From Phalacrocorax aristotelis (taxonomy: Eukaryota; Chordata; Aves; Suliformes; Phalacrocoracidae), in NCBI RefSeq assembly GCF_949628215.1, contig NC_134284.1, positions 1,922,001 through 1,986,000 on the forward strand: a stretch of 64,000 nt of DNA, in the 5' to 3' direction. The position numbers were made by a program, and so were the translations under genes. Positions 22,911-35,660 of this stretch are shown here, in pieces. The first letter of the stretch is position 1; each line of letters starts with the position of its first letter. Under the pieces are notes generated by a model. That model saw only the letters and a list, made by a program, of their open reading frames with translations. It searched no databases and was not told where the DNA came from.

Positions 22911-25900
22911 ATCTTCCGTGTATATGGGAATCAACAGAGGCAGTTTATCATACGGATTGTGTAGGCAGGAACTAAAGACAGATGTGAGGACATATTAGTT
23001 GCTTGTCTATGTTATTGTCCTGTTGGAGTTCCCAGTGCATGGCCTTGCGAAGCCCTTCATGTCAGGGGCAGGAGGGATGCAGCCCAGGACAGGTCACCGA
23101 GCCAAGACATGTCCCGCTGGTTGCACTATACACATATGTAAAGTTTTAAACTGAGCTTAGTAAAAGGATTTGCATGGATATCCCACATGATCCAAGTGAC
23201 CAAGGCTGAGTTACTAAGATTTTCAACAGGAACGAAGGCTTCTGGATCAAAAATTATAATGTTTCAGCATACATAAATTACAGGTTCATCTCTCTACGTA
23301 CTAACAGTTATAAACAGTTCTTTCTTGGCCCTAGGTCAGATGTATGGCTTTGACCATAATTACATTCTTTGTAAATAACTTATTTTTGTTTTGGGTACCA
23401 AAGTTTTTGTAATGGACCTGGCCTTTGCATTGCTGTTTGTGTCTCCTGCTCCCTTTTTCTACCATGATTGCTACCTCCTGCCGCCAGCAGCATCTGGGTG
23501 CTCAGGACAAGGGACACACAGCATGGGTCATCAGCAAGGGAGGGGAGCTCAGCAGGGAAAAGCTCCGAGTTTTGAGCAGGGCCTGTGACAGCAGTGTAGT
23601 GAGAAGGCCTAGGGCAGCAGTGTGCTGGGAAGGGGACTTTGTCCTGCCTGCCATTGGAGGAACTAGTGTTCTTTATCACTTTGGTTTCCCTCTGTCCCGC
23701 AGTCAGGTTTCCTGCTTGTTTTCCATTGTGCCCTTCATGTGTTTTCCATCTTTCCAGAAATCACTGGCTTTGTTTAAAATAGACTCAGAGCAGCTGCCAA
23801 GTCTTTATCCAGAGAGAGAGAGAAAAATGCACAGACGCCAAGTTCCTATAGAGTTATCAAAAGCTTTCACTCCCCATCAAGATCTCTGAATATACCAGAA
23901 ACCTGGTCTTCTCAAGAAGAGCTCTGAATAGTCACTATAGCTCTTCCTGCAAGAGCCACCAAAACATTTCTGTCAGAGAGCGTGCACCTCAGCTGCTGGT
24001 GGTGTCTCCCAAGATCTGCTTGTAAGTGCCCTCAGAAACCTCTTAGATACTAGGATTTTGGTCTTTCTTTGAAATGCATTGAATATATACAGAAAAATAA
24101 TGAAGTTACAAGAAAATTACTTAAGGATGCTTGGCTCAGAAAACTTTACAGGTACTACATTCATAAAGTAATAGATTTCATCAGAGCACAGCTTTTCATT
24201 GTAGGCTTGTAGCCAAGGAGGATTCACCTTCAGGGGCTTTGCTGGGTATGTTTGCCTTCTCTTTATGCTTTAGCACCTTTTTTCCAACCCAGCCCTAAAG
24301 GGATTTCCTGCTTTGTCTCTGAAAGGAGATGCTATTGCTAAGTAATTCCCGTCTTGGAGCTTAGCATCTCCTCTCTGCAGCAGTTCAAGTCAGCGAGATG
24401 ATAAGTATACATAAAATTGAAAACAGAATCAGCTCCTTCATCACCAGAGCAAAAGATATTAAAATGGAGACAAAAACAGATGTCCTTTGCTTTTAGGTAG
24501 AGCAGTTTGATTTACCGCTGGCTTTTGGACATGTTTCCTAATATTTCTTGATCAGAAAAGCTTATTGAAAATACTTGAGATGGCTGGTGGAGAGAGACTT
24601 TCCTAACAGAAGCAGCTTTTTCTGACAGAAAGTAAACAAGCCTGGAGCCAGCTTTATGAGCACCACTCCTCCCACCAGGACTGAAGAGCCAACAGCCGAA
24701 AGCCAGCAGCTCTGAAGTTTCAGTTGCCAGAACAAGCTGTGATGTACATCTAAAAGATACCAGGAGCAAAGAGTTGCTCCTTGCATGCTCTGGTTTCAAA
24801 GGGGCAGCAAGGCCTCATTTTGCCTGCAGCACTCTGCAGTCTCTTGCCACCTGCTCTTTCTTGTACTGAGATCTCTGCATTTACACCTTGGTCACTGCCT
24901 GCACCTTGCTTTCCCCAGGCACTCTGGATGGTCCTAGGAAACCAGTCTTTCAGTTCCCCTTGGTTGCTTGCTCACCCAGTTCCAATTCTTCCACCTTTCT
25001 GTGCCCCAAATCTGAGTTTCCCTGGAGCTGCCTCAGTGATTTGGTACCTTTCACAGTGGACCTCGCAGAAGGGCATCAGCAAGTGAAAGCTGCCTTGTCT
25101 GAAGGAAGTGGGTGATGGATGCCAGATTTTTTTGATGTTAAAGGAGAGGGAGAATTACAATTTTAGATGAAGTGTAAAAAAGATGATCTCTTTCTCCTCC
25201 TATTGCTCGTCTCCCTGCTCCCCTTTGAGGAGGTGTCCTCCTCTGCTGCCAGCTCTGTCACAGGTAATCCCAATTCAGTGCAGCCAGTTCCTCCTCCTCC
25301 TATTCCTAGGAAAACAATGTTGTCTTGCCACTGTTGACAAAGTCTTCTACAAGTCCTGGCTGTAGATTGCATTAGTGACATCCTTCCCACCTCCACCACC
25401 GGCACAGGCGCAGTGTTTTCAGGGAAATGGGAGTGTCTGACTATGCCTCCCATGTATGTGTTTGCATCCGTACTGTGATTAAGTCTGCAGTTATGGTAAG
25501 CACATAGAGAACTTAATGCACAAAGAGGGAACTCCTTGTTTTGAAAGTCTGGGCAATAATATCTTGATGACTTGCTTTATCTCTGTAAATAACGGCTGAA
25601 AAGTACTTATTTCTTCATAGTATTGTGAAGATTCAGAATACTTCAGAAAGTATTTTGGGGGAAATTGCTGGTCCTGGTACTTTATAAATTAAATCTTTGG
25701 TCATTCACCTCATTTATGGTGTTAACGCTCCATAAGAAAGGAGTGCTACTTTCATTGCTTTTTTCCCCAATACTGTTTTTCTGCCATTTCCTGCATAAGC
25801 AGGGAATACTCATGTAGCTCAAAAAAATCTTGAGATACAAAACATCTTTGTGTCTAACCTGGCACACTGAATACCGAATTCAGCACTGAGCTGGGTGGTG

Positions 25901-25959
25901 ATCGGTTTGCCCAGAAAACTCAGCATCCATTTCAGAAATTAGCCTTAAGTGTTGATGAG
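22911..25959. other. Unique non-coding sequence
   Basis: No supported gene. A 154-residue open frame at 23,425-23,889 has no domain and is overlapped by other open frames on both strands, which indicates stop-poor composition and not coding. No repeat was recognised. Confidence 0.5.
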
Positions 25960-25981
25960 ACACACACACACACACACACAC
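25960..25981. repeat. CA microsatellite
   Basis: About eleven perfect CA units, probably length-polymorphic. Confidence 0.95.
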
Positions 25982-28467
25982 TTATATTGGGGAGGAGGGA
26001 AGGAAGTAAGAGACAGAGTTACACAAAAACGCTGGTGCTGTGAAAAAGAGTGTGAGGCGTAAGAGGGGAGATGCGGCACCCTGAGTAACCAGCAAGGACA
26101 AAGCACAAATTAAGCCTTTGTACAGCAAACAGAAATTTATAAAAGGCGTCGGACCAGGAGGCTGCTTCTTTAGTTCTTTTTGAACAACCCTGAAAATGAA
26201 GTGAATTAATAGTTTCCAAACCTAGCAGGTAAGTTTGCAGCAAGCAGAAACATGAGAATAAAGAGGGTGGTAAAGCAATATTAAAAAAGAAGATTACAGA
26301 CTGGAAATTGGGCTCAGTGCAAAATCTTTTTTTCTCTGAGTGGTTTTTTTTTTTTAGTTACTGTAACTGAGCAAGAAACGTGTGCCAGAGGAAATGAGAA
26401 TTTAAGAAAATATAGACAGCTTGGCAAGGCCACAAAATGAAAGCCTTAAGGAAAGAAAATTTAGAGAACAGAAGGAAATATTAGTTGGAGAAATGATAGC
26501 AGCATAGAAACATCAACTTTTCAAAGATATAATTTTGCACCCAAGTTTTTAACATCAAAGTTCTTCACTGCATGAAAATGGTAAATTTTGTCATATTAAT
26601 CCTGCAGTGGGAAATTATGTATATGGGGGTTTTTTTAACCTGTTGGGAGAAAAAGAATGCATACACAAAGACAGGGAAAGAGGAAACCAATTCCAGCAAT
26701 TTAATAGTTAAGGTGTTGGAATAGTTACCAGACACTGTTTCTGTAGGAATGATGAAGCTGAGATTTAGAAGACGTTGAAAGAATTGTGATTCCGAATGGC
26801 CAAATACACATTAGTGCCCCCACCTTGACACAAATAAACCACAGCTGCCTGGACAGCATAATTCCCTTTTGGCTTGAAACTGTATATGTTATTTAGAAGG
26901 CTCTTTGAGAATAGAAGTAGCCCAGTGAGAGATTCATAGAGAAGCCAGGGATCTAAAGCTGACCCAGCAAATAACTGCTTCTCACTGCCTATGCAAGAAG
27001 ACTGAGGCAGCTGGATCCTCAGCAAAGGTAGCTGGAAACAGAAAAATAACCCCTGAACTTTTCCTCTAAGAAGATAACAAAGCAATAGCAGGTGCTCAGA
27101 GGCCACTGTGAAAAGCCTGGTGTTGAATTCTGACTAAAATTAAGCTTGCACTGCCATGTTGGCCTTTGTTAGGTTGTCAGCAAGGAGCAGTATCTGGCTC
27201 CTCCTCATTCTGTAATGTGTAATTTTTGGTCTCTCCAATACATGAAGTCACCGAACCTTCTGACCTGTTTACTCAGTGCTTCCAGAGGCCGTTCATTTCC
27301 AAACATTATCATGTTACAGGTACTTGGAATCCCCAGTTTAACCATTTATAGTAGTTATTTATTACTCTGGTTTGCTCTGTGAATGCTGAAGCAGCAGTTT
27401 TTTCCTCACCAACTGTCCCGCTGCAGAGCTGCACCCTCTGCCTTTGCCACCCGCAACGCCCCGGTCCTTGTGCAAGAGCAGCTTCAGCAATTCTTTCAGC
27501 CAGATGGTGCTGGGTCCACAACCCCATAGCCTGCGCATGCATCTGCAAACAACTTGCTGGCCATAAATGCAGCACCCATGGAAGGCATCGGATGCGTCAC
27601 ACCAGAGGCATCAAATTATCCACAAGGCCAAGGACGGAAAGGGCAGTCTGTCCGTGGTTGCCTTTCGCGACTCTTCGCCCAAGGTTCTTATGGACTGTGC
27701 TCAGGAAAAAAGCGGCCGATGGGAAGAGCTTGGTGGCACATAGATTGGGACTTTCAGATCGCTTTGTACACGTTGCCATAGCATACCAGCTTCCAATCAC
27801 TGATTTACAAGTGAAAAGCTGAGCACACATTTCTGTTTAGGAAGATGGTTTAGGTAGGGTCTGCCAGAACTAGCAGTCTACGCATAGACTGTGGGACTCA
27901 GCCTAGGATGGAAAACTGGCCCGAGAGAACTGTAAATATTTGAGCAGCTAATCTGTGCTACATTGTCAGTACCTGAGCTAGGTAATTAAAGCTAGCTCTT
28001 GCATAGCTACAAAATCTTTGGTCACGCCTTTAGGTTGCAGTGTGGGTATACCTTGGGTGTTTGAGAACATCTGCTTCTGCGCTCAAGCCCCCCTTTGTAA
28101 TTCTTTAATGTGCTACATGCATTGTGTGGTGGGGTTCAGGGATATTTAATTGGACGTAAATATCCCTGTGGAAATGGTGGAGAGCACGCCTTGATGCAAA
28201 TTGCTGCTATTCATGCTTTGGGATGTTATGCTCTGAGATGCTGCACTGTGCTGGTATAGGCGAACCATTGCTTCCCAGAAGGAAGCAACCATGAATGCAC
28301 CATACACACAGTTCGTCCCTTTCTTTTGCCCTTCAACCTGCCAAGTGCTTTGGTAGCCTCACAACTGCAGACATCATGTGAGCAAATGTTTGAATGTTTG
28401 CTCCTATCAGTCCTGTTAGTTAAACATTTGGGAAAGCCATACCGTGCAGCTCACTGCAATGCAGGAA
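25982..28467. other. Unique sequence with a weak CpG-rich patch
   Basis: Mostly AT-rich unique DNA to about 27,300. A CpG-richer patch follows at 27,420-27,760 (about a dozen CG by eye), open in several frames on both strands. None of the readings matches a known domain. A near-palindrome GAGCTAG/CTAGCTC spaced by 10 bases lies at 27,975-27,998. Confidence 0.45.
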
Positions 28468-28530
28468 GGATCCCAAAGTGGTTTACAATTGGTATTTAAC
28501 TCACGATTCATCCCATCTAATTTAAGGTGG
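28468..28530 (+). repeat. Old SINE/LINE tail scrap
   Basis: GGATCCCAAAGTGGTTTACA resembles the 'ccaaagcgctttacaaac' motif common in the 3' tails of old amniote SINE/LINE families. It is short and unsupported by further alignment. Confidence 0.25.
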
Positions 28531-31500
28531 AATACTTAAACTGAAGCTTTGGCACTTCAGCTTAGTCCCTGTCATCCAGGAGTTGTCTAGCTCCTAGCAA
28601 TCCCTTACCTACTACTAGAGTGCTGCTTCCCCAGCCTGAAACACCACCTCCATCCTGTGTGAAGATGCTGGGGGCCTGGAGGTGTCCATCTTTGTTCCAC
28701 TGGGAATTCCCTTGCTTGCAGCAGGGTGGGTGGAGAGGGAGGTGTTGTCTCATGGAGTGCCTGGGATATGGGGAAACCCCTCTGTTTGCTGGCCTTGACG
28801 GTGTTGTGTCCCTGTCAGGTGTGGTCTGATGCACAATAGTGTGTGTTCCCCTGAAATGGCCATTCTTAGAGCTGGAAACACCCCAGGACGTGGGTTTGCT
28901 CAGCTGAGAGGTGCTGCTGTGGGAAGCCACGGGGATGAGCCTGGGCCAGGTAAACCCACTGGCCCACGCAGAAAGGTCACAAAAATTAGTCAGAAAGACA
29001 GGAACAAGCTTCAGAGCATGTGTAGCTGTGGGACCAGCATACAGAAAGGCTCTGCAACTCATAGGACAAGCTGTGAATGGCAGGAAAAAAGACCTGGACC
29101 ACCTCCTCCTTCCTGAGCCCAGGTTGAAGCTTGTTCTGCAGCGCAGAGGAGCCAAGGTGGGCTCGTCCTGGTGATACTCATTAGTCTTTACAAGGTCTAC
29201 ATATTGTGCTATCAAGGGGAAGGAGTATTTGTTTTAGGATCCTGGGCAAAGTCTTAATGTTATGTACTGTACCCACTGTGTGCCCTGTGAAGGTTTAAAC
29301 TGTTCCCTGACAGAAGCCTGAAGCTTTGGGACAGGGTGTGCTGGAGCTGCTGTGTGCCTCTGAAGAGTTGGACTCATCCCTGGGGCTTAGCACAGCTGCA
29401 TGTGTCAGCCTTGCTGCTTGTAGGAGGGGAAGGGATGGACAACTGAGGGAATACCCACTGTGGTAGCCCACTTAAATCACAGTATTCATAAACTTAGTGT
29501 ATTAAGGACCAATACAACCACCAGTTCCCCTTCTTGTCTCAGCAGAGCAAGTTTTACTGCACAACTGCAGCGGCAGCACACTCCAAGCACGCCTTGCTCA
29601 AGAGAAGGCCTCTGTGCTCTTTTACAAGGAGCTTGATGGATGCTTTGAAAACACCAGTCCTGGTGGGGACACGAGGGATGCCCTGTTTTTTCTGACCCAG
29701 CTGATCTAGCAAAATATCTAGGGTTTGGCGTTTTGTCTGCAGATCTGCGGTGAGTGCACATGTATCGGGAGGCTTGGTGGTGACTTCTCTCCCTTCGGTA
29801 CTGTTGGTGGCAGTCCATTTTCACCACACCGCTACTAGTCCAGTTATATGCTAGGCCACCTAAGCCCTGCCTTTATTTTTCAGATGCAGTATGTAATTAA
29901 TCTGTGGGACTCACTGCCACATTACTTTGTCTAAGAGTGGGTAAATGAAGCTAGATGTTTCTGTGCAAGAATGTTGACTTTCAACATTAAATTAAAGATA
30001 TGAAGAACATAAATCAAACTGTTGCTATTGGCAACAGAGAAGCAGTTTTCCCCAGGACAGATTATTACAAAAGATTTCTTGCATCTTCTGGAAAATGAAA
30101 TATTGGCTGCTGCCAGAGAGACAGTACCAGAATAAACAGACTGTCGGTAGGTATGACATTTCAGGTCCATGAGTGAACGGGCCACAGTGGCAACAAATTG
30201 TTATCACCCACTGCACCGCTAAGCATATTTCCTCAAGTGAGAACAAAATACCCTTGCCTGTATCACCAAACTCAGAGGTAACGAAGATCAACCGGCCATG
30301 TGAAAGCCACCCTTGCTTTTTCACTCCCCTATCTGCAGCAAAGAGCCTGGGCTACCTGCACAGGAGGGCAGCATGGCCCCTGCTCCCCTCTGTGGCTACC
30401 TGCTCCCCCCCCGGCTACCCTTGCTCCCCAGGTTGCCTTCCACCTCGGGGCTGCCTTCGCCCAGGCGGGGAGGGATAAGCTCAGCTGTGTATTATCTTTA
30501 ATGTGATATGCATACAGGCTCTTCTTGTTACTCTTGGGCTGAGTTAGCAGGTACAACCAGTGAAGGTGACTATGAAGAGCTGCTTAGAGGACTGCTTTTT
30601 CATTGAGACGAATCTGTTTTAATTAAGCCTATCAGAGATGTATGGGCTAATGCTGTGTTATTTATTGCCTGAATGAAACCCTTTTTGTAAAAAAGCATGT
30701 GAAGTTTCTTTACCTTTCTTTCTTTCTCTTTCACTCTTGTACTATTTCTGCCTCTCCCTCTAGAATATGTGTTGGTGTGCCTTTTCTTCTTTCAGTGTCT
30801 GTTTTCTCTCAAGGTCAATTTTTTTCTGTTGTGTTTAATTGTTTTTCTCCTGATTTATTGTTCCAAGCCCATGCTAGGCAGTCTGTTTATTTATAATTTG
30901 GATTATTTTAAAATGGATCCAGAGCTCTAGGTCAGTGTTTAAAAATTAACTAATAAAATACACAAATGAGGCCCAATGGTCAACATAAGATTACACATCC
31001 TCTAGGATTTGCATGCTACTCCAAATAAACCAGTGGGGAATACCAGCCCAGGCATGGAAAATTCACTAATCTGGACTGAGATGCACTGGTATAGAAAATA
31101 TATATGGGCATCCTTCACTGACAGCACTGGGCTACTCTTCTTCCGATAGAGCCCTCGGAAGGAGTGATGGTGTTGGTAGGGTATGGCAGAAAAATGCCAG
31201 CCTCCGCCCAGCCCAGGTGTCCACCTCCCAAGAACTGATCCTCTCACTACCAGGCGTTTTGGGAGAACGCAGCTCAAGGTTAATAAGTATAATGTGCTCC
31301 ACACAACACAGGTCAGCAGACCAGAGGGTCCCAAACTTCTGTGGCACCTTCCATAGAGGTTGCTGGTTCCCGTTGAAAAGGGAAACCAGTGGGAGGCAGC
31401 ATGTGCTGTTCTGCACAGAGGCATAAAGCCACCCATCAGCTCCCCCCCAGTGTTTTGGCACTGCCCCTCGCGTGGTGCCCTGACAGTTACACCCCTCTCT

Positions 31501-31544
31501 TCACACTCCATTGCAAAACTTCTCCAGTAAACAAACAAGTGGTA
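28531..31544. other. Non-coding; contains the longest non-CR1 open frame
   Basis: A minus-strand frame is open for 217 codons (29,215-28,562), and two + strand frames are open over 28,829-29,174. No domain, signal peptide or known family is visible. In stop-poor, GC-richer DNA a frame this long is compatible with chance across 64 kb and six frames. The rest is unique DNA with a short TTTC-type repeat at about 30,710-30,735. Confidence 0.45.
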
Positions 31545-32110
31545 TCAGCCACCGTGCGTATTTGGAGAGGCAGCTCTGGCTTGTGGAGGACGGGCAGGAG
31601 CAGCAGACTTCGGGAGGGAGCGCAGTGTAAAAACAGCCCCTCTGGCAGGAGGCTGAAGGGGTGGCCATGCCACCGCCTGGCTCAGCCGCCTGTGGTACGG
31701 CAGGGCAGCGGGACCAAGCTGGTGCATCACCCGAAGCGGAGCCGTTGAGGCAGTCAGCTGGCAGCCACCGATACCGCACCCACGCACCCCCCAGCAAAGG
31801 CAGTGTCCCGCGGCTGGTGCTGCCGATGCTAGGAGGTCGATTGTCCCCGCATAAAGCATGTGCCCAGGCTAGGGGGTGGCTTGAGGCAGTAGGGAGGAGG
31901 CAGTACCCTCGATCATGCTCAGAGATGCCTGGCTGGCCAGGCCAAAGAGAAGAGCACACAGACCGCAGGCTTTAACGCGCTGGCTTGACAACTGGGCAAA
32001 TTTAGTTGGTTTGCATGAACACATGAAGCGGTGGCATGGGGCAGTCGGCACAACGTGCCCTGCTCACCTCCCTGCAGAGGTGGGGGCACATCCAGCGACG
32101 GCAAGAAAAC
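31545..32110. promoter_or_regulatory. CpG-rich patch
   Basis: About 25 CG dinucleotides can be counted by eye in 31,545-31,870, thinning out to about 32,110. Overlapping open frames on both strands follow from the composition. There is no recognisable protein and no clear core promoter motif. It may be a CpG island promoter, an enhancer, or a gene-conversion GC peak, which is common in bird genomes. Confidence 0.4.
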
Positions 32111-35100
32111 TTCTGCAGCTGCAGGAACTAAATCCACCTGCTCTGTCGGTCACAGCCCGGGCTTGCTGCTGCCCTGAATACATATGGGTCTTTCATACTT
32201 GTGCACAGTGTATACAAAACTTCACACCCCCCAGGGGCTGGCTGTACAGTGTCCCCAGACAGAGGGGTGGCCGGTGTGCAGATATGCTGATGCTGGGCTT
32301 GGGAACCAGCGCCACTCACTCCACTGCGAGCAGAAGGGTGTTTCAGCAGTTGCCCCAGTGAAAACAAGAGCAGGCTTTTTAGTGTAGTGTTAACAGCTAT
32401 GTTAAAATGCTCACACTTTCCAACAAAAGAAAGGCCCTCAGAGAAACCCAAACACTCACAACAAGCAACACTGGAAGTTGGCTTGAGTTACAAACACAGG
32501 AAATTAAATACAAAACCATGTTACAATAGCATGGAGGATCAGACTTAAAACAAGCCAGACAAGAGCATGCCCTGTTCAGATTGCTGTATTTTTCCCTACC
32601 TCATCTCCCAGGGGGATTGTCTATAAATACACACGTATGTAAGTAGTGTATGTTTGTATACACACATGCATGCAGGCACAATTTTTATCACATTAAATAA
32701 ACCAGTAGAATTAAAAGAATACAGTAGCCTTTCTCTGAACTGAGCTTAGCCAGTGCACATGTACATGAAGGTGCTTTACCAAGGACTGCAAATATCATAC
32801 ATCATGGAGGAAAAAGTTTGGGGTTTTTTTTTCTTTCCTAAACTGAGATCCTTGGAAAAATCCAGTCTACAGCACAATTTCGCAACAAATGAAGGTGCAT
32901 CTGAGAGCAGTGCAAAGGTGAGAGTAAGGACAAGAAGGGAGAAGTTCCTTAAATAGGTTTAATTTCTGAAGAAAACACAATATTTAATCCGCAGCTTCAA
33001 TTGCATTAGCAGAAGACACCTTTACTCCAACAGAAATGTACACTGAGGGTTAAGCCAATACAGCAGCATTGCCCGGAACAAAATACCCTCCTGATGGACG
33101 AAGCTTTACTGGGCTTTACAACTGGTCTCCTTGTATGCCCTTTCATATCACAGCCAGCATGCTGCCACCAGGTGATATTATGTGCCCTCTGCAGAAGCCT
33201 CTTCCCACCTCCCATCACAGGCACACACTGCTGGAGGTCAGTGGAAAGGAGGGGGGGTGGCCTCAGGTTAACATGTCTTGACTTGTCCCTTTCTTTAAGC
33301 AAAGCCCTTTCCTTTTGCTGCAAATCCCTACCTCGTGGCCTCAGTCCTAGGGTATGCGCTTGTTTTTCTCCCTTTATCTTCAAAACACTCACAAATGTAT
33401 TTGAAATGAGAACTCTATTATGTTTTCCTTCTTTGATTACACTTTGCTACAGTTTGTCAATACTGGCTACCGGTGTTATTTAAGGCCACACTTTAAAAAA
33501 AAAAAAGGTCCTTCCCGAGCTCTGAACATTTATGTGAAGTTCTGCATAAGGTCACATGTCTCCTCCAGCAGAAGGTCTTGCAAAGTTAAACAAAGTCCCC
33601 TCGCTTGCTCTGTCTGAGTAAATACAGACCATATTGGAGTAAATAAACAGCCAGGCAGTGTCTCAGACAATGGGCCTTGGCGATGAATTAATAAACTCTG
33701 CCTCTTGCATTAGCAGAGTGTGACTGGAACTGGCAGGAGGCCCTGGCAGGACTCCAGAAACGATTATTACTAGACAGAGCCAAAGGAGACTTGGCACGGC
33801 GCGGAGCCCACAGCTGGAGATTAGGTAACAGAGTCAAAGCGCTCATGGAGTTGCCAGGGCGTTGGTCACCCTGCCTGAGGAGAGGGTCAGGAAGGACTCT
33901 GTTTTTATAGCTTGTATTCACGTAGGGTGCCTATCTCTAAAACTCACACTGCTCCAGTTTGTAAGCCATAGATTTATTCTGTGGGATCAAACTGGCATTC
34001 CAAACAGAGGTAGTCAACCAAAATGCCTGTCTGGTGAAACTACAGAGGATGAGCGAGCACCATCCCTGTCCTCTCCACCACCCAGAGACTCTGGTGTCCT
34101 TGGGTGAAACAGGGCTTGGTGGTACTGCAAATCGGACAGGCAGGCCATGCAGCTGGGCCGTCCTGTTCTGGGTGAGGGAGTAAGGTTGCTTCTGTAAAGA
34201 AAAGCCTTATCTGGGCTTGTCTTCTCAGCTGGGTGTTGAATCCAGCGGCAGGTCTGCTGAGGAAGGAAAGCCCTCCTAATGGCTTGCACTGCGGGTGGGC
34301 TGGCATCTGTGGGGCACCACTGCTAAGCCAGCTTTTTCCTGAGCTGGATGGAAGTTGTCACTCAGAAGCATTAAGGAAGGAGGTGTAAATAGGAAGGGAC
34401 TGTGGATGGCTGGTAAAAGTCATCCCCCCAGTTCCCACATCCAAAGAAATGGTGTTTGTGTTGCTTTGTGGACTGTGGTGCAGTAGCCCCCAAGGTCTCT
34501 TCCAAACCAGACCCACCATCACCTTGGAGCCTGGAAGCCCAGCAGCCACACTGAATGAGCGCTGCAGCTACTTCAAGTAGCAGGTTTATCAGCTGGGCTA
34601 CCTCCAGTGTGGATACACTGCTGACGCAGCTGTCCTGCTTCCAAGACCTGAGCTATTTTCCTCACCCAGTGTTGTACTGGTTTATTTAAACCTATTTCTT
34701 GGATCTCTGACATGGGTCTGCTCATTGCCGTGTACAGGCATGCCTGTGTTTGCAACTCACATCCCCACAATAAGCTATAAACATGTTAGCAATGTCAGGT
34801 GGGCTTGGCACTTGTGTGCTAGAGTATAGGTGGAGGGTGAAGTGATGCCTACTCCTGCATTTTGAGAAGTATGAATGAAAAACTCAAGCTTTTTCAGCGT
34901 CTGCTGAAGAAGGGAGGCTGTATGCTAAACCACTCTCTTCTCACTCACACATGGTGAGAAGACTGTGGTCTGATCTCCACCCCTAAGGGTCGCACACCAT
35001 TTTGATGGCCCTAACTGCAGCAACATCTCTGTTTGGAGGCCATGTCTTTTACACCTCAATGAGTGCAACCCTGGAAATGAAAAAGAGGAAGAAATCAGTC

Positions 35101-35394
35101 TTTCTTAGTGCCATTACTGTGAATGGAACTACCTGGATTGTTTAAAAGAAAGTAGTTTACCAAATATATGGTGGTCAGTAAAGTTACCAAAATGAGGGGA
35201 ATTAAGTCTTTTATTTCACATATATGCTATAATAAATGGCATTTCTTACCCTTATTTGCTGCTGAATCCCCAACCTGTCCTGGACTGAATGCTCCCCAAG
35301 AACAACAATAATAGTTTCCAGCTCTGAATACTGCCTTTTGTCATCAGGTTTGAAAGCCCTTCACAAAGGAGAGGAATCTCATTTTCTGTGTTTT
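32111..35394. other. Unique non-coding sequence
   Basis: No supported gene or repeat. The block at about 33,610-33,720 mixes AT-rich homeodomain-like cores with a SOX-like ACAATGG and looks enhancer-like, but this cannot be tested without a cross-species alignment. Confidence 0.5.
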
Positions 35395-35660
35395 TCCACC
35401 GGGAGAAAGGGGGTCCCGCAGGCATAGCCCGAGCCCCACTCTGCTCAGTGCCCGCCGGCTGCCACGCAGCCCCCCGGGACGCGGCTGCGCCCTCGCCAGC
35501 CAGCCCGGCTCCGCGGAGGCCCAGATGCTGAATGAAGCCTGTGGGGACTTGTCCCGTAACCATTCGTTATCTATGCGTGGGACTGCAAATGCTCCCGGCG
35601 AGTAGCTGATGGTTGGGTCAAACGGAGGCGTCTTCCCATTAATGCTCACCGGAGGCTAAG
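35395..35660. promoter_or_regulatory. CpG island, best promoter or first-exon candidate
   Basis: About two dozen CG dinucleotides in about 260 bases sit in otherwise CpG-poor surroundings. The + strand edge ends AAG|GTAAAAG at 35,661, a good splice donor, so a first exon transcribed rightward could end here. On the minus strand a pyrimidine-rich TTTTACCTTAG acceptor (AG at 35,657-35,656) opens into a reading frame, and a GTGAGC donor-like hexamer occurs at 35,649. The minus frame reads protein-like for about 45 residues, but I cannot match it to any family. These features support transcription from the island without fixing its strand. Confidence 0.45.

Noticed and set aside
27379-27822. Overlapping open frames in a CpG-richer patch
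   Set aside because: Frames are open on both strands at once, which reflects fewer TA-containing stops and not coding.
35510-35649. Possible real protein exon on the minus strand in the CpG island
   Set aside because: It reads protein-like for about 45 residues but matches no family I know and has no convincing donor after it; kept only as a finding, not called as CDS.
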